From Solicoccozyma terricola (Eukaryota; Basidiomycota; Tremellomycetes; Filobasidiales; Piskurozymaceae): a stretch of DNA of 64,000 nt. Below are positions 44,281-58,631 of the stretch, one piece after another. Where the stretch lies: positions 322,151-386,150 of the forward strand of contig BCLD01000023.1 in the NCBI GenBank assembly GCA_001600875.1, in the 5' to 3' direction. Every line of letters starts with the position of its first letter. Positions within the stretch are counted from its first letter, which is position 1. Under the pieces are notes generated by a model. It saw nothing but the letters and a program-made list of their open reading frames with translations, ran no database searches and was not told the origin of the DNA. A program made the position numbers and the translations under genes.

Positions 44281-46290
44281 ACCATCTTCTCAGTCAATCA
44301 ATCAATATCCTCCTCGAAACCCTACCATCGTATCCTTTGGTGAAATCATCAAATTCTTACACGCAGAAATCGCTGTGAAGAATGATCAGAAAGATGATGT
44401 CAAGGAGAAGGGGTTTTGGTTGGGAATGTATACTCGGATGCTGGGAAAGTTGATGGATTTGTTTCATGAAGAATGGGAGGAGGTGAGATGTAAAGGTAGA
44501 TCAATGTATCCACAGATCGGTGCAGCAGTTTTTGACATTTCGTGAGTTCCCAAATTCCATCGAAATGATACTCGATCTCCCTTCCCCCCCGCATCACCCT
44601 TCACTCACTAATTCCCATCTATCATCTACAACTTGTCTCCCCACATCCCACCACCACAGCGTACCCGTCGAAATGGAAACCAAATTAATAGCAAACCGTT
44701 ATCAAATCCCTTTTCGTAAATCCGCCGACATATCAATATCCTATCGACTCACATCATTACCATTCCTTCAACCTCCTGCGAGTGTCGCTCATGCTCAACA
44801 ATCCATATCAATGTTTCTACATCATATACGACGTCGACCCTCCCGACCCTGCCGTTACCAGCTAGGAGAATGGACAACTCCAAGGTGATAGATTCAATCA
44901 CATGGGTAGACGTGTTTCAAGATAGGAAAGGGACGATCAGTTTTGGACCGGATAATAGTGAGTCGAGTCGGACCCGTTGCGTGCGACGTTGTAGCGCGGA
45001 CGCGGAAAAAAAGAATGGCCCCTTCCGCTGCTGATGGTCGATAATATCACCTTGATGTTCGTCCCGTCCCTGTTTTACCACTCGATCCCCCCACCTTCTC
45101 ATCATCGATACCCGACCAGGTCCTCTCACCTCCCTCTTCCCATTCCTTATCTTCGAAATCAAACCAGCTCAAGGAAACAACAGACCGTATTCAGTCTTTA
45201 CCGAGGCCGCTTACGTCCAAGCTCTCACTGCTACCATCAGCTCAGCATGTTCTTACGACATTTTACAAGATCAAATCGCCGCGCAAATGTTCCACACGAA
45301 AATCACATTGCCAGAGAGACACTTTCCGTTGTTATTTTCTAGGATCATGATTGGTCCTATTTGGTGGATGTTCGTTAGCAAGCTATATCGAACGAGGGAT
45401 GTTGGAGGGAACTTGAAGAGGTTCTACGTGAGTGGCCCGCCCGGGCCCGGGGCCAATGAACGTCTTGGCCATATCGGGGGACTAATGATGAACCCCTTTT
45501 CTTTTCATCTATCGACTAGATCACCGAAACGTTACGCAAATACGACATGACCAGCCTTGAAGACTGTATCCGAGGCCTTACCCTCATTCGCAAGTGCATG
45601 GAATATGCTCGTCAGAATCGAACTCAACTCTGCGAGTGGCTCCAATATCTCCCAAATCTACCTCCCGATCCCACCCCTTCAGAGTCGCACGGGAGTCGGA
45701 GTCGGAGTCCGAGTCAAGGAGGTGGAAACAGCGACGGCGGTAGTGCAAGTCGGGCAGGTGCGAGTGGGAGTGATCACGGTTCGAAACGTAAATCCTCGAG
45801 CCACCACACCAACAGGAGCACGAGGACTTTCACTCGCGATACCATCTCGAAAAGTACATCCGCTCATGGTTCTGCTGCAGTCGCCAGCCGACCGGCAGAC
45901 TCGGTGGACAACATCCATATCTCTGGTTCCTTGGATAGCAAAGTCCACTGTCTGCTCTGGTCACAGGCGACAGCGCCACCAGCGCCACCAGCGCCACCTT
46001 TCGTCGCGGTGCAAGATACAGTGGTAGAGGGTGATGACGAGCAACCAGTCACGATCGACATTCTCCACGCACGCCAGCGAGAACTGGTGAAGACGATGGG
46101 AGATACCGAGGTGGTGCACGACCTCAACGCATGCCAGCGAGACTTGGCGGAGGCTCCTGTCCTCAAGTCGTCGCTTGGGGATGCGTCATCGAGCCCACTA
46201 TTTGGCAAGCGTAATCACAGACCACCAACAGCTCTACAAATGGATGATGGACCGCCAAGCAAACGACATCGATACTGCCCAGGTTTCTAA
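43731..46290 (+). CDS. Hypothetical protein, 668 aa, no recognised domain
   Basis: Exons: 43731-44066, 44168-44541, 44660-44781, 44862-44957, 45120-45427, 45520-46290. In-frame ATGs at 43680 and 43719 are alternative starts. All joins keep frame; the 44958-45119 intron is long for this window and may hide a further small exon. The N-terminus has a polyproline run coded by a CAC/ACC array. Then come helices (AVAELCRAGLYHFDPPDGVRR, SGDLRLEVERIGLL) and a polyThr run coded by (ACG)12. The conserved-looking core includes IVSFGEIIKFLHAEIAV, ITWVDVFQDRKGTISFGPDN and FPLLFSRIMIGPIWW. The C-terminal third is Ser/Gly/Arg-rich and low in complexity with a basic end (PSKRHRY). I do not recognise a family. 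It starts 220 bp from the solo LTR, so its promoter may be affected by that insertion. Confidence 0.65.
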
Positions 46291-47934
46291 TGATGATGGG
46301 GAGGTCGTCTTCGAACATTCTTACCAGGTCGAACAACAGCCGGGCTAGATCCTCGAACGAACACCGGACACCGCGTCGACACCCTCGGAACACCCATTTT
46401 TAAAGATGATACATCCGAGGTGACGATGGGACCTGACTTTCTTGAAACGAATGACGGAGAGTTCATGAGTGTCATGTCCGGCAAGGTGAGGAGACTGTAT
46501 TGCGGTAGCTCTCCGAGGTTGTACTGACCCGCGATCATTCCTCCTGAGTGCAGCTTCCGGCCGAGTCTGCTCCGAACGACGTCGACGGGCGTGCATCTGG
46601 CCAGGTCATATGAAGACAGACATGGTATTACCCTTTCCTTCTCCGTAATGTACTTCACAATGCTACGCTTTCCCTTCACGAAATCTTGATGATCATGACC
46701 TGCTTTGTACGTTTCACTCTCTCCCTCGGAGCGTACGTCTTTCAAGGATCTCGCATTTCTCTCTCCCTCTGTCTCGGGATCATGCATGATCAGTGCATCA
46801 CTCGAATGGGTACGTCTGTCTCTTACACAGACATACAGCTCATGAACCGTAGGCTTCTCGCTCTCAAATTTCCCGCCTCTCTCCATAAGGATCTCCTCTC
46901 CGCTACTTTCAAAGTTATTCCGGCATATACTAATGGGAGATAACGATACAGACAAAGCGACAGACACGCACACACTCTTTCTATCTATCTCACGCTCGAC
47001 ACATCATTCCCTCCATTTCCTCACCCAGTCTCTAAATTCACCACAGCATGTTCCTCATCTCAGCTCCCAATGTATCGGTGTTCATGTTTGGCCATTTCCC
47101 TCTGGAAGAGATGATCGAATTCCTCAAGGGCCGATTCATTCGTCAGCACCCAAATAACAGTCTTGGCCCTGTGATGTGACATACGGCCATGTTGTTCGAG
47201 AAGGGTTGTAGGCAGGAGAATGTATTGTATATTATTGCTTTTTCAACACAACGACAATCTTTAGCTTGCTTACCCTGACTATATAGATGCAGGAGCAGGC
47301 TTACAACAACAGAAAAGTCGGTTACCCTTCTGCCCTAAGTCAACAATACTATTGTTGACCTATAACGACGGAATACGGCGAGAACAGGAATTACTATGCT
47401 GTACATGGTCGACCACATTTCCTTCCGGAACTCTGAGCAACGAGCTAGCCCCTTCGAAATGAGACTCTTATGGACTTAGCGGCGACCGCGAAGGCAATAA
47501 TATTGTTATAAATAATTGGTTATTCTCGTTGTTCTATACGTCAAGCTTGACCGGAATTGGCCGACCTATTTACTACTCTTACGACATGAAAACAAAGATC
47601 TTTGCCGGCTGCATCCTTTACTATGCTGCGGTGTCATGCACTACCATGCATTGTAATGCAATGCAATACTTTGCCAACAACCATAGCACAGTATTCGCCA
47701 CTTCCACCGGAAAAAAATAGTTGCCAAGCCCGATAGCGTCGAGGGCATCACAAGTGACCCCGTTATGCTACGGTACCACCTGATAGCCACGAACTAGATC
47801 TATGTGCGCCATTAACGGCTCATGAGCGAATGCTCTGCACATGTCATAAATGAGAACATGATATATGGGCATAGTGAGAGAGCGTGCAAAAGTGATATAT
47901 ACAGTCTTCCGCCGTCAAGTCCCAAAAGGACGCC
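46291..47934. other. Long intergenic region
   Basis: No supported gene. An isolated 44-codon ORF at 47048-47179 (start MFLISAPNVSVFMFGHFPL) has a coding-like look but no neighbours to join to. The rest is AT-richer sequence with short frames only. Confidence 0.5.
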
Positions 47935-50822
<2,888 letters not shown>

Positions 50823-52070
50823 GATTCATGTATAATGGAGTCGAAGGCGCGCTGGTTGCTGGTATGGGAAGTCTGTATTCAAAAGAAGGTGGTCACGGCC
50901 TGAATGTAGGGCTAGTGGGGAGAGGATGAGCAGAAGTAGGGGATTAGGGGTCCTTGGAGAATATAGAAGAGATAAAGATGCGTTGTTGATGGCGACTCGT
51001 GGGGATTCGGAACAGGGACTGATGACAACCAGCTGATGGATCGCCATTATGAAGTGTGAAATTCAAACACTCCGCTCGGCCGCTCAAGGGACTGTGCAGA
51101 ATTTTGGTGTGTTGGCACAGCATCGTACTGACCATTTCAATCCATTTTTTGCCCTGCTGCTTCCATGCGGCTGTCGTCCCCATCTACATAACCTAAGTGG
51201 AGTGTGAACATTGTTGCATCACTGTGAAATATGGGCAAATGCGATAATCCAAGAATAGCACGGGGGGGGGGGGGGGGGGGGGGTATTGTGCATTCATGTC
51301 ACTGGATCATTCAACACCGGCCGGCAGCTCTGTAGGTCATGTTGTTGGTTGATGCGGCAGTCAGCGCTGCGGACAGAGATATCAGTTATTTGGTAGGTCT
51401 TCTCGGTGATGAATTGGTACGGCGATGTAGGTCAAGTTTCCGCAAGTTCGATAGTTTATATTGGTGGTGGAAGCGCACCTCGACGTGGATTTCGTCCTCC
51501 TAGCAGTCATCAGGTCCGAGGATGCAAATGGGATTTCTGGTGAATTCAGTCAAGGATACTGGCCCCTGGTATGGCTGGTGCCGCGGCTGCAAAGTAACCA
51601 TTGGTACAACATCCTCACGCCGAATCCATCCTACGTCTCCTACGTCTCCCTCGTACCGAATATGGCCGGCGGCAAGGCAATGAAGCCAGGCTAACCACTC
51701 TGGCTGCCATCGAGCGATCCGTCACGATACTGCTCAGCCACTGCGTCCCGAAACACACGAGGTTTGGTAGGCAACCGATCCGATGAGGGTAGTCCCAACT
51801 TACTGGCCGACAAGCTGATGGCTTCCTCAAGCTGGGCATGACGTTATCGACGCGCCTAACGCCGTCGATATAAATATAAATATCCACGGCATTGCTAAGA
51901 GATTCGATTTGGGATCGGCCGTGGTTTGCTAAGACAACCCACGCAGCGACCGATTACCTGCATGGGTGAGATATGTCATTAGAGATCAACCAAAGATGAA
52001 ACCCTTGAAAAACAAAGCCCAAGTTGGTGACGGCCAGATCAGCGCCATGGTCGCCACTCCCACCGCAACG
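50823..52070. other. Intergenic region with a G22 homopolymer
   Basis: The 5' flank of the GMC gene and the 5' flank of the transporter relic. Contains G22 at 51262-51283. No gene is seen. Confidence 0.5.
51262..51283. repeat. G22 homopolymer tract
   Basis: Twenty-two consecutive G in non-coding DNA, the longest homopolymer in the window. Confidence 0.85.
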
Positions 52071-52986
52071 ATGTCCTCCAACAGCACCAACGACGCCGCG
52101 ACCACAACGGACATGGACGACACACCCATCACCACCCACCACCCAACCACATCGAAAAGGCCTCGCCTGACTCTGTCAAACCGGCCATACTGTCATTTCC
52201 AGATGGCGGTCTGATGGCTTGGCTCTGCGTAGCTGGGAGCTAGCTAGTCTGTGAGTCTCCGTTGTCAATCAACAACCTGCTGTAAAACAAGCCCTTCAGA
52301 GTCCAAAGGAAATCTTCAGCAGCAAGCCATACAGTGTTCTCGTGGCTGGGTTGTTCACCATCCCGTGGGGTCTTTACTTCCCAATCTACTATCTCCAGGT
52401 ATGTGCGGCTCGACCTCGCGTACCAAGTCTGTTTGACTGACACCCTCTCCCCGCTTACCCGCGGTCCCCAAAAACAAAGTTCTTTGCCGAAGCCCACGGT
52501 ATCTCTCAGAACCTAAGCTTCTATACCCTCGCCATACTTACCGCCGCCTCCATATTCGGTCGTATCTCACCCAACTTTCTCGCCGACTCGATTGGCTCCC
52601 TCAACCTTATTACGATCATGTGCATGGGTACAGGCATCGTCTGCTTTGCCATCTTTGGTGCGACCTCGCCAGGCGGACTCATAGTTGTGGCCATCCTTTA
52701 CGGCTTCTTCTCGGGCGCAGACGTCTCGCTACTCCCGCCTGCCCTTATCTCGCTCTCACACAACCACAATGAGATTGGGATCCGGTTGGGTATGCGCTTC
52801 CTCGTTACCAGCTTTGCAGCTCTTACGGGAACGCCCATGGCCGGTGCATTGCTTGATCGTTGTGGGTTCTATGCACCAATTGTTTGGAGTGGGTTGTGCA
52901 TTTTCACCGGTGCGGCGCTGTTCGCCATCACAACCATGCTTCAAAGGAGGGAGAAAGGGAGGGAGAAAGGGACATGGAAGGTCTGA
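52071..52986 (+). pseudogene. MFS monocarboxylate-transporter-like relic, internal deletion
   Basis: An N-terminal fragment starts at ATG 52071 (Ser/Thr-rich cytosolic tail). After a frame change it ends PDGGLMAWLCVAGS, the family start of helix 1, followed directly by a stop. The next fragment (about 52290-52398) begins with SPKEIFSSKPYSV and VAGLFTIPWGLYFPIYYLQ, which belongs to helix 7. It joins through a GT-AG intron to 52482-52986, with AEAHGISQNLSFYTLAILT, GRISPNFLADSIG and GTPMAGALLDRCGFYAP. Helices 1-6 are missing, and no transporter could form. The last exon is well preserved, so the deletion is probably recent. Confidence 0.8.
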
Positions 52987-53608
52987 GGGAGTTGGGAGAT
53001 AGATGGAAAGCAATCATAGGGAAATAGTTGCTTGAATAGTTGCAAAATATATGCAGAACCTGTGTGGACCGGTTTCGGATCCCGCCAATATTTCACAAAC
53101 AGGAGAGCATCGACAACCTGAACCTCACAGACTGCTTCATGGAACCAACGTTCTTCCTAGCTTCTTTGTAGTACCTCACAATCAACTGGTTACTCTAGTA
53201 AGCAGGTGTCACCGAGAATTTTTGCTCCCCTAACCCTAACCTTAAGCGAGGTATGGAGGGTTTCATGCCGGCATGATACGCGCTCGTCTGAACCTCATCG
53301 TTAGCGAAAGCACGATGAAGATCCCTCCTCCTGTTCCCCAAGTGTCCACCAATGTGCCCGGTGCCTGGCCGTTGCAGCACAAGGGCAAACGTGGCCGTGA
53401 GCACCTCACCGCTGTTATCAAGGGCAGCTCGGTGGAGAATGTGGAGGTAGTAGACCGCCGGGCCGCCTCCAGCATCTCTGTCAATACAACCTTGACAGCT
53501 GCATCGGTCCGGGAGGGAACGACTTTATGCGCCTGTAATTGATATCTCTTTGAGAGCTTGGCAGGAGTGCAATACTTCCATCTCCACACTCCAAATCTTA
53601 CAATCACT
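52987..53608. other. Intergenic region before the aldo/keto reductase
   Basis: It contains a very short telomere-like CCCTAACCCTAACC near 53228 and a minus-strand frame (53263-53652) with a VDTWGTGGG stretch that faintly recalls anthranilate phosphoribosyltransferase. Neither is convincing. Confidence 0.4.
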
Positions 53609-55057
53609 ATGTCCGGCGAACTGGCGATTACCAGCACCTGCAGACTCCACACAGGCAGGCTAATGCCTGTATTGGGATTCGGTGAGCTGCTCTCATCGAT
53701 AATCTAACGATTCGAGTGATTCCATCTGACTGAGCTCTGCATCCTGTCCATCAGGTTGTGGTGGGACCATCAAGGAGGAGAGTATCAACACTGCGATCGA
53801 TGTAGGCTACAGGTAAGGGTCCTGGCGGAGTGCGAGCTTTGTGCCCAACGACTGACTGACTCGGTATCGATTAGGCACCTCGATTCTGCCCGACAATACA
53901 GTGAGAATGACGGTTTTAGCTGAGTGATAGTATCTGAAATTGCCGCTCCTCGTGTTCGACAGAGAGCGATCACTGTGAGTACCTGCACTCTTTGACCCTA
54001 CAACCCGACGCTGACCACCCGTTGACGTCGTCAGTGATTGCAAAAGCTGTCACTTCGAATTTATCTCTTGACCGCTCCTCCTTTTTCCTGACGACCAAGA
54101 TCTGGGACTGCACTGCCGAGGACACGGTGGAGACCATCCTCCCCGTCCTACAGGATGCCGTGCGGAAGATGCATCCCGTCAACAATAACCCCTACGTCGA
54201 CCTGTTCTTGATTCACCAGCCCATCGCTGGGCCGGAGGGGAGGTTGAAGCTGCGGAAGGCGTTGATTGAGGTAGTTTTGAGGCGGTCTATCTGCATGACT
54301 TTTCTGTGATATACTGACCGGCGTTTGGCCACAGCTTCAAAAGCTCGGCGAAACCAAGGACATTGGTGTCTCCAACTTGTACGCATCGAGGGAATTGAAT
54401 CTTTTGTGGCTCAGGCGTTGACTCTAGCCAACACCGCGTTCTCCAGCTCGATCAAGCATCTCGAAGCTCTCAAAGCCACGGGAGTCAAGCCCGTCAGCAA
54501 TCAACTGGAGCTGCATCCTTGGTGCCAGCAACGCGAGCTAGTCAAGTACTGCCAGGACAACGGTAAGTCTAATGCCCTCTTTTTGTAACCGGACGAGTCC
54601 TACAACTCATCAAAATCAATGTTGATCTCAGGTATCATCTTGCAAGCGTGCGCTCCGCTGGTTCGTAACCGTAAAGCCGAGGATCCGGTTGCCAAGAGGG
54701 TTGCCGAGGAATGCGGCAAGGAAGTGGCCCAGGTGTTGGTCAGGTGGTGTCTGCAAAAGGGGTAAGTTCGATGGACAATCTTATGAGAATGTGGATAATG
54801 ACCAGGATTTGATGAAATATATCCCAACCAGATACGTGCCTCTTCCGAAGGTGGGTCATTGTTTCCTTGCAGCAACGGGATCAACAGTTGAACGTGATGC
54901 CTCACCCACCATGATTCAGAGCGATACACCCTCTCGCATCCACTCCAACGCCAACGTCTTTGATTTCTGCCTCTCTGACGCCCAGATGAAGCAGTTGGAT
55001 GCTCTTGGTGATACAGGAGACGCTCACATCACTCTGTGGACCCTCGACTTGGATTGA
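53609..55057 (+). CDS. Aldo/keto reductase
   Basis: Ten exons: 53609-53681, 53755-53812, 53875-53900, 53963-53974, 54035-54270, 54335-54378, 54447-54562, 54632-54761, 54832-54850, 54920-55057; 283 residues, normal for the family. Several exons are tiny (26, 12 and 19 nt). The catalytic tetrad is visible: Asp in RHLDSAR, Tyr in RQYKSD, Lys in LTTKIWD and His in LFLIHQP. The cofactor region shows SNQLELHPWCQQ, and the NADPH-binding end has YVPLPKS and the SDTPSRIHSN stretch. It reduces aldehydes or ketones, or oxidises alcohols, with NADP(H) in the cytosol. It lies next to a sugar permease and a Gfo/Idh/MocA enzyme, and a role with sugars or polyols is plausible. Confidence 0.88.
53963..53974 (+). 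other. 12-nt microexon of the aldo/keto reductase gene
   Basis: AGAGCGATCACT lies between TTCGACAG and GTGAGT. Including it joins RQY(K) to the LIAKAV helix in frame. Confidence 0.65.
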
Positions 55058-55574
55058 TGTGAGCTCTGAGGATGAGCAGGTCAGGGGCTTAGGCCCAACC
55101 AGCAATGCTCACTTGTTTCAGGAACAAGATGAGAAGTGGCAATTAGAGGACATCGTTGGAGTCCTTAACTTTTTACAATAAGATAATGACAAAAGTCCAG
55201 TATATCTTCTTTCCAGGCTGCGAGGCATTAGATAGGGCGGCTGAAAGTTACGGATAGTTGCTAAAGACTCAAAAGTCTAAATATATAGCCTCACTTGACG
55301 AAAATCGCAACAATTGGCAACTGTCCACACCGTCAACGACTTGTAGCAGAAGAATCTCGCTTGCCATCCATGGATCCATGCCAGCGCTCTAGTTTCCACC
55401 CTGCCAAACAAAATCGGAAAAAAGTTCTAACTTCCTGCTGCCTATGGCAGATGCCTAGTCTGTCAAGCAACCCCCTTTCCATTGTAGATTTGATTTCCAC
55501 TCTCCCAGAAATAAGAGCGACCGACAACACGGGTGAGGTGGGATACCAGCGGCGCCCATATACTACAGTCCCGC
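55058..55574. other. Convergent intergenic region
   Basis: The 3' flanks of the aldo/keto reductase and the sugar permease. No gene is seen. Confidence 0.5.
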
Positions 55575-57954
55575 TTAGATGTTCTCCAAATATACCACCT
55601 CGGCCTTGTCTTCCGCGTGGCGGGCCAGCTCCTTGTCTGCTATGACGGCTCCGTTGGCTTCCATTGAAAAGTTTCGGTCCCGTTCCTCTTCGATAAGTTC
55701 GAGACCAGCCGAATAGAACTGGCGGGCGGGCACACGGCGGTCGAAGAGCTGAATGAGACAAAAAAGAAGACTATTGAGCGGGAACACCCCTACGCATTGA
55801 GATCCAGCACTTACCGTGTCGATCTCACGGTAAGTAAGGCCCTTGGTCTCGGGCAATCGGAAATATATCCAGATCATACAGATAAAGCAAAGACCAGACC
55901 AGAAGAACGCAGTCTTTCCACCCCAGTCCCACGCTTGCCTGCGAAGTTTCCAGAGTGTCATCAATGAGAAAAGGACCGACACAATGAATTTTTGGCAAAG
56001 TAGAGACCTACGGGTTCATCATGTATGGGTTGAAGGATCCAATCACGAGGCCTGAGATCTTGTAGGAAACGCGGGCGAGGTTGATAGTCTTTAGTACCAA
56101 TCGGCGAGAAGGCAATTCACCAAGGAGAGCATAGCAGACCGGGTTGTTGGAAATCTGGAATACAATGTTCCAAACCAAAAGCAAGGCACCGACAGCCCAC
56201 GACGCAGATTGGGTTGGGATTATGGAGATGCCGCCAGTGATGATCAATAGGACAAGCTCGATAACGGTACCCCAAAAGTAGAGGGTTCTGCACATGTTGA
56301 GTCAGTACATGGCGGGTAAACAAGAGGGCCCTTCTAGCCAAACAAACCCACTCACCGACGACCGACGCCTCTGCCAAACATGACCCATGTGATCAGGTTG
56401 CAAATGATAGCAATGCCGAAATCGGCGACACTGAGGTCGAATGAATAGGTCGTAGGCATACCTGCGCTCTCCAGGAAGTACGCGAGCGAACCAAGCATAG
56501 CTGCAAAGGCCCAAAACGATTATCAACACCAAAATGATGACCAACACATGCCTTGGAAGCGCCGCATCGCCGACTCACAGACACCGCAAAACTGCTGACA
56601 GATAAAAACGCAGCAAGTGATCTCGGTCCTTCGTAGGTTAACCCCATGGAAGACATCCAAGTAAGAGGTACCCTCCCGTTGCTGCAAACATGCGAATTAG
56701 AACACATCCGGCCAGGGAACAATCACACTCACAGCACGCTCGAAGCGGTTGGTCTCAACCATAAGAGAAACCAGGTTGTCCACGCTGAATTCGACACCAC
56801 TGTTGCGACTAGTGAGAGCCAGGATGGCATTGCGTGCGTCGTCAAGTCTGCCCTTGCGGACAAGCCACCAAGGCGACTCGGGGCATAGAATAGCAGCAGC
56901 GAGCAGAGGGATCGGCCAAAACCACTGAAGCGCAAATGGGATCCTAGCTCATAGAAAAACACTCAGCAATAACCTCTGGCAAAGCCATCATGTTACTGAC
57001 CTCCAACCCCACTGCCCGGTCATTCCAAGTAATCCACGAAGGCAGCCATAACCTACCAGCTGACCCATACCCGAGCACATAGCGATCCAAGACGTGAGGA
57101 AGGCCCGCAGGGAGAGAGGGGCAACATCGGCGGCATAGGAAATGACAAGCGTCTGCATGACTGAATGGAAATCGAGCACGTTGATCACGACGAAGTATTA
57201 CAACAAAGTAAAAGGAAACGATCGGACGACTCACCACCCCAACCGATGCCGCACAGGATCTGGCCTGCAAGAAGCATGCCGAGGTCCTTGGCGAAGAAGC
57301 AGAGAAAGATCATCCCAGTGATCCAGATGAGGCCACCCTGGAATGTGCGCTTGTAACCAAACCGCTCAGCGCACCAACCGTTGAATATGATGCCTGCGAC
57401 GACGTTAGAGTATCAACAATAACCCAATCTATACCCAGGAATTGGTTGCACGCATACCGAGCATCTGACCGATCGTGCCGGCGTCCGCGAGGCCGGTCTG
57501 CCACGCCGATGGGGTCTGATACCCGCTCTTACCGAGGGTGCCGAACTGTTCCTTAAATTCCGGGTAGGCGACTGAAGACAGATGCAAGGGGAACCACTGG
57601 CAGTATCAGCTGTGAAAGGCGTTGCGATGACGACTCTCGTCGTAACTCACACAACAAGCCGAGTATGACACCATCAAAGCCTGTTCGATCAACGACATGA
57701 GCAACCCTGCAGACTCTCTGGAGGGAGAGTGGGCGGTAAAAGGAAAAGGAAGACATACCGTCCATGACGGCGGCGAAAGAGAGAAGACACGACCAAAATG
57801 TGCCCCAGGGGTAAAGCTTGACGGCTTGCCACAAGCCCATTTGGTGTTCGGCCTCGGTGGCGGCGGCGGCTTCGCGCAGACGGTTCTCGGCTTCGCGGAT
57901 CTTGTCAGTAGAGTCCGCATCGCCCACAGCATCGGAGTTGCCGAAGGAGTCCAT
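55575..57954 (-). CDS. MFS sugar permease, MAL/alpha-glucoside type
   Basis: Eleven exons (minus): 55575-55748, 55815-55938, 56012-56287, 56356-56500, 56579-56681, 56733-56943, 57001-57160, 57235-57393, 57458-57571, 57651-57680, 57759-57954; 563 residues from the ATG at 57954. The join MDG|FDGVILGLL|FAYPEFKEQFG across a 30-nt exon restores helix 1 of MAL-type symporters. It is followed by YQTPSAWQTGLADAG, AERFGYKRTF (loop 2-3 motif), PESPWWLVRKGRLDDA (the PESP signature after helix 6), FFQQ-equivalent ICQQFCG, and FRLPETKGLTYREID (PETKG signature after helix 12). Both termini are acidic and cytosolic. It is a proton-coupled uptake carrier in the plasma membrane. Its promoter faces that of the Gfo/Idh/MocA gene (678 bp apart, head to head), suggesting joint regulation. 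Confidence 0.9.
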
Positions 57955-58631
57955 ATCGATCTTTTGCAGCGCTTGTGGGAAGAGGGTGTTGGTAAAGTCG
58001 AGCCGGCGGCGCAGTTGCAATTGATCGATGAGAAGTGGGCTGTCCCTGTCAACGCTCGCCAGAATTGGTCTGGTGAACGGGCTCGATGATAAGGGTTAGG
58101 GCCCCCGTCTTTTATAGCGGGGGTGAGCTCCTTTCCAATACATGCTCATAGCGATGGTCACCCAGGACGGAAAGCAGGTCGGGGGTGGAGGCTTCGGCCC
58201 GCCCAGGATGTCACATCCAACCTGGAATTCCACAGTAAGAATAGATCCAGGAACTTGGGGTTGTGGCAATCTCAATCACCTCGGCCAATGCAAGCTGCGC
58301 TCAACGGATTAGAGCGTACCATGGCGGCGATATGACAAACATTGTCCTCGACCGGGCCGCTACTGTTCACCTGTTGCTGCTACGACGACCCAACCTGTTC
58401 TCCATCGGTTTTGGCCTCCACTCATGGATCATCCGAAGAAGTGCCGTCCTACTGCGCTGACTTGCCGGAGGGAGGCAACGATGGGATGGTGTGGAACGTA
58501 AATAAGCAGACAAGGTCGAGCGATAGACCCATCAGTACATTCCCTCGAAAAATCTCCATTCTGTACAACGAACATTGCAACTGTTCAATTTTCCTGAGTT
58601 ACTCTCCCAATTGTCGATTCCTAGTCACAAC
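57955..58631. promoter_or_regulatory. Divergent promoter, sugar permease / Gfo-Idh-MocA oxidoreductase
   Basis: 677 bp between two divergent starts. CGG/CCG triplets are frequent near 58080-58330, but no repeated element was identified. No ORF of note. Confidence 0.5.

Noticed and set aside
47048..47179. Isolated 44-codon ORF
   Set aside because: Too short and without homology, signal peptide or joining exons.
53224..53243. Telomere-like CCCTAACCCTAACC, and TTAGGGTTAGG near 63376
   Set aside because: Only about two units each, in ordinary intergenic or intron sequence with genes on both sides; not a telomere.
53263..53652. Minus-strand frame with VDTWGTGGG resembling the anthranilate phosphoribosyltransferase glycine motif
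   Set aside because: The rest of the frame does not follow the family and the similarity is limited to one short motif.
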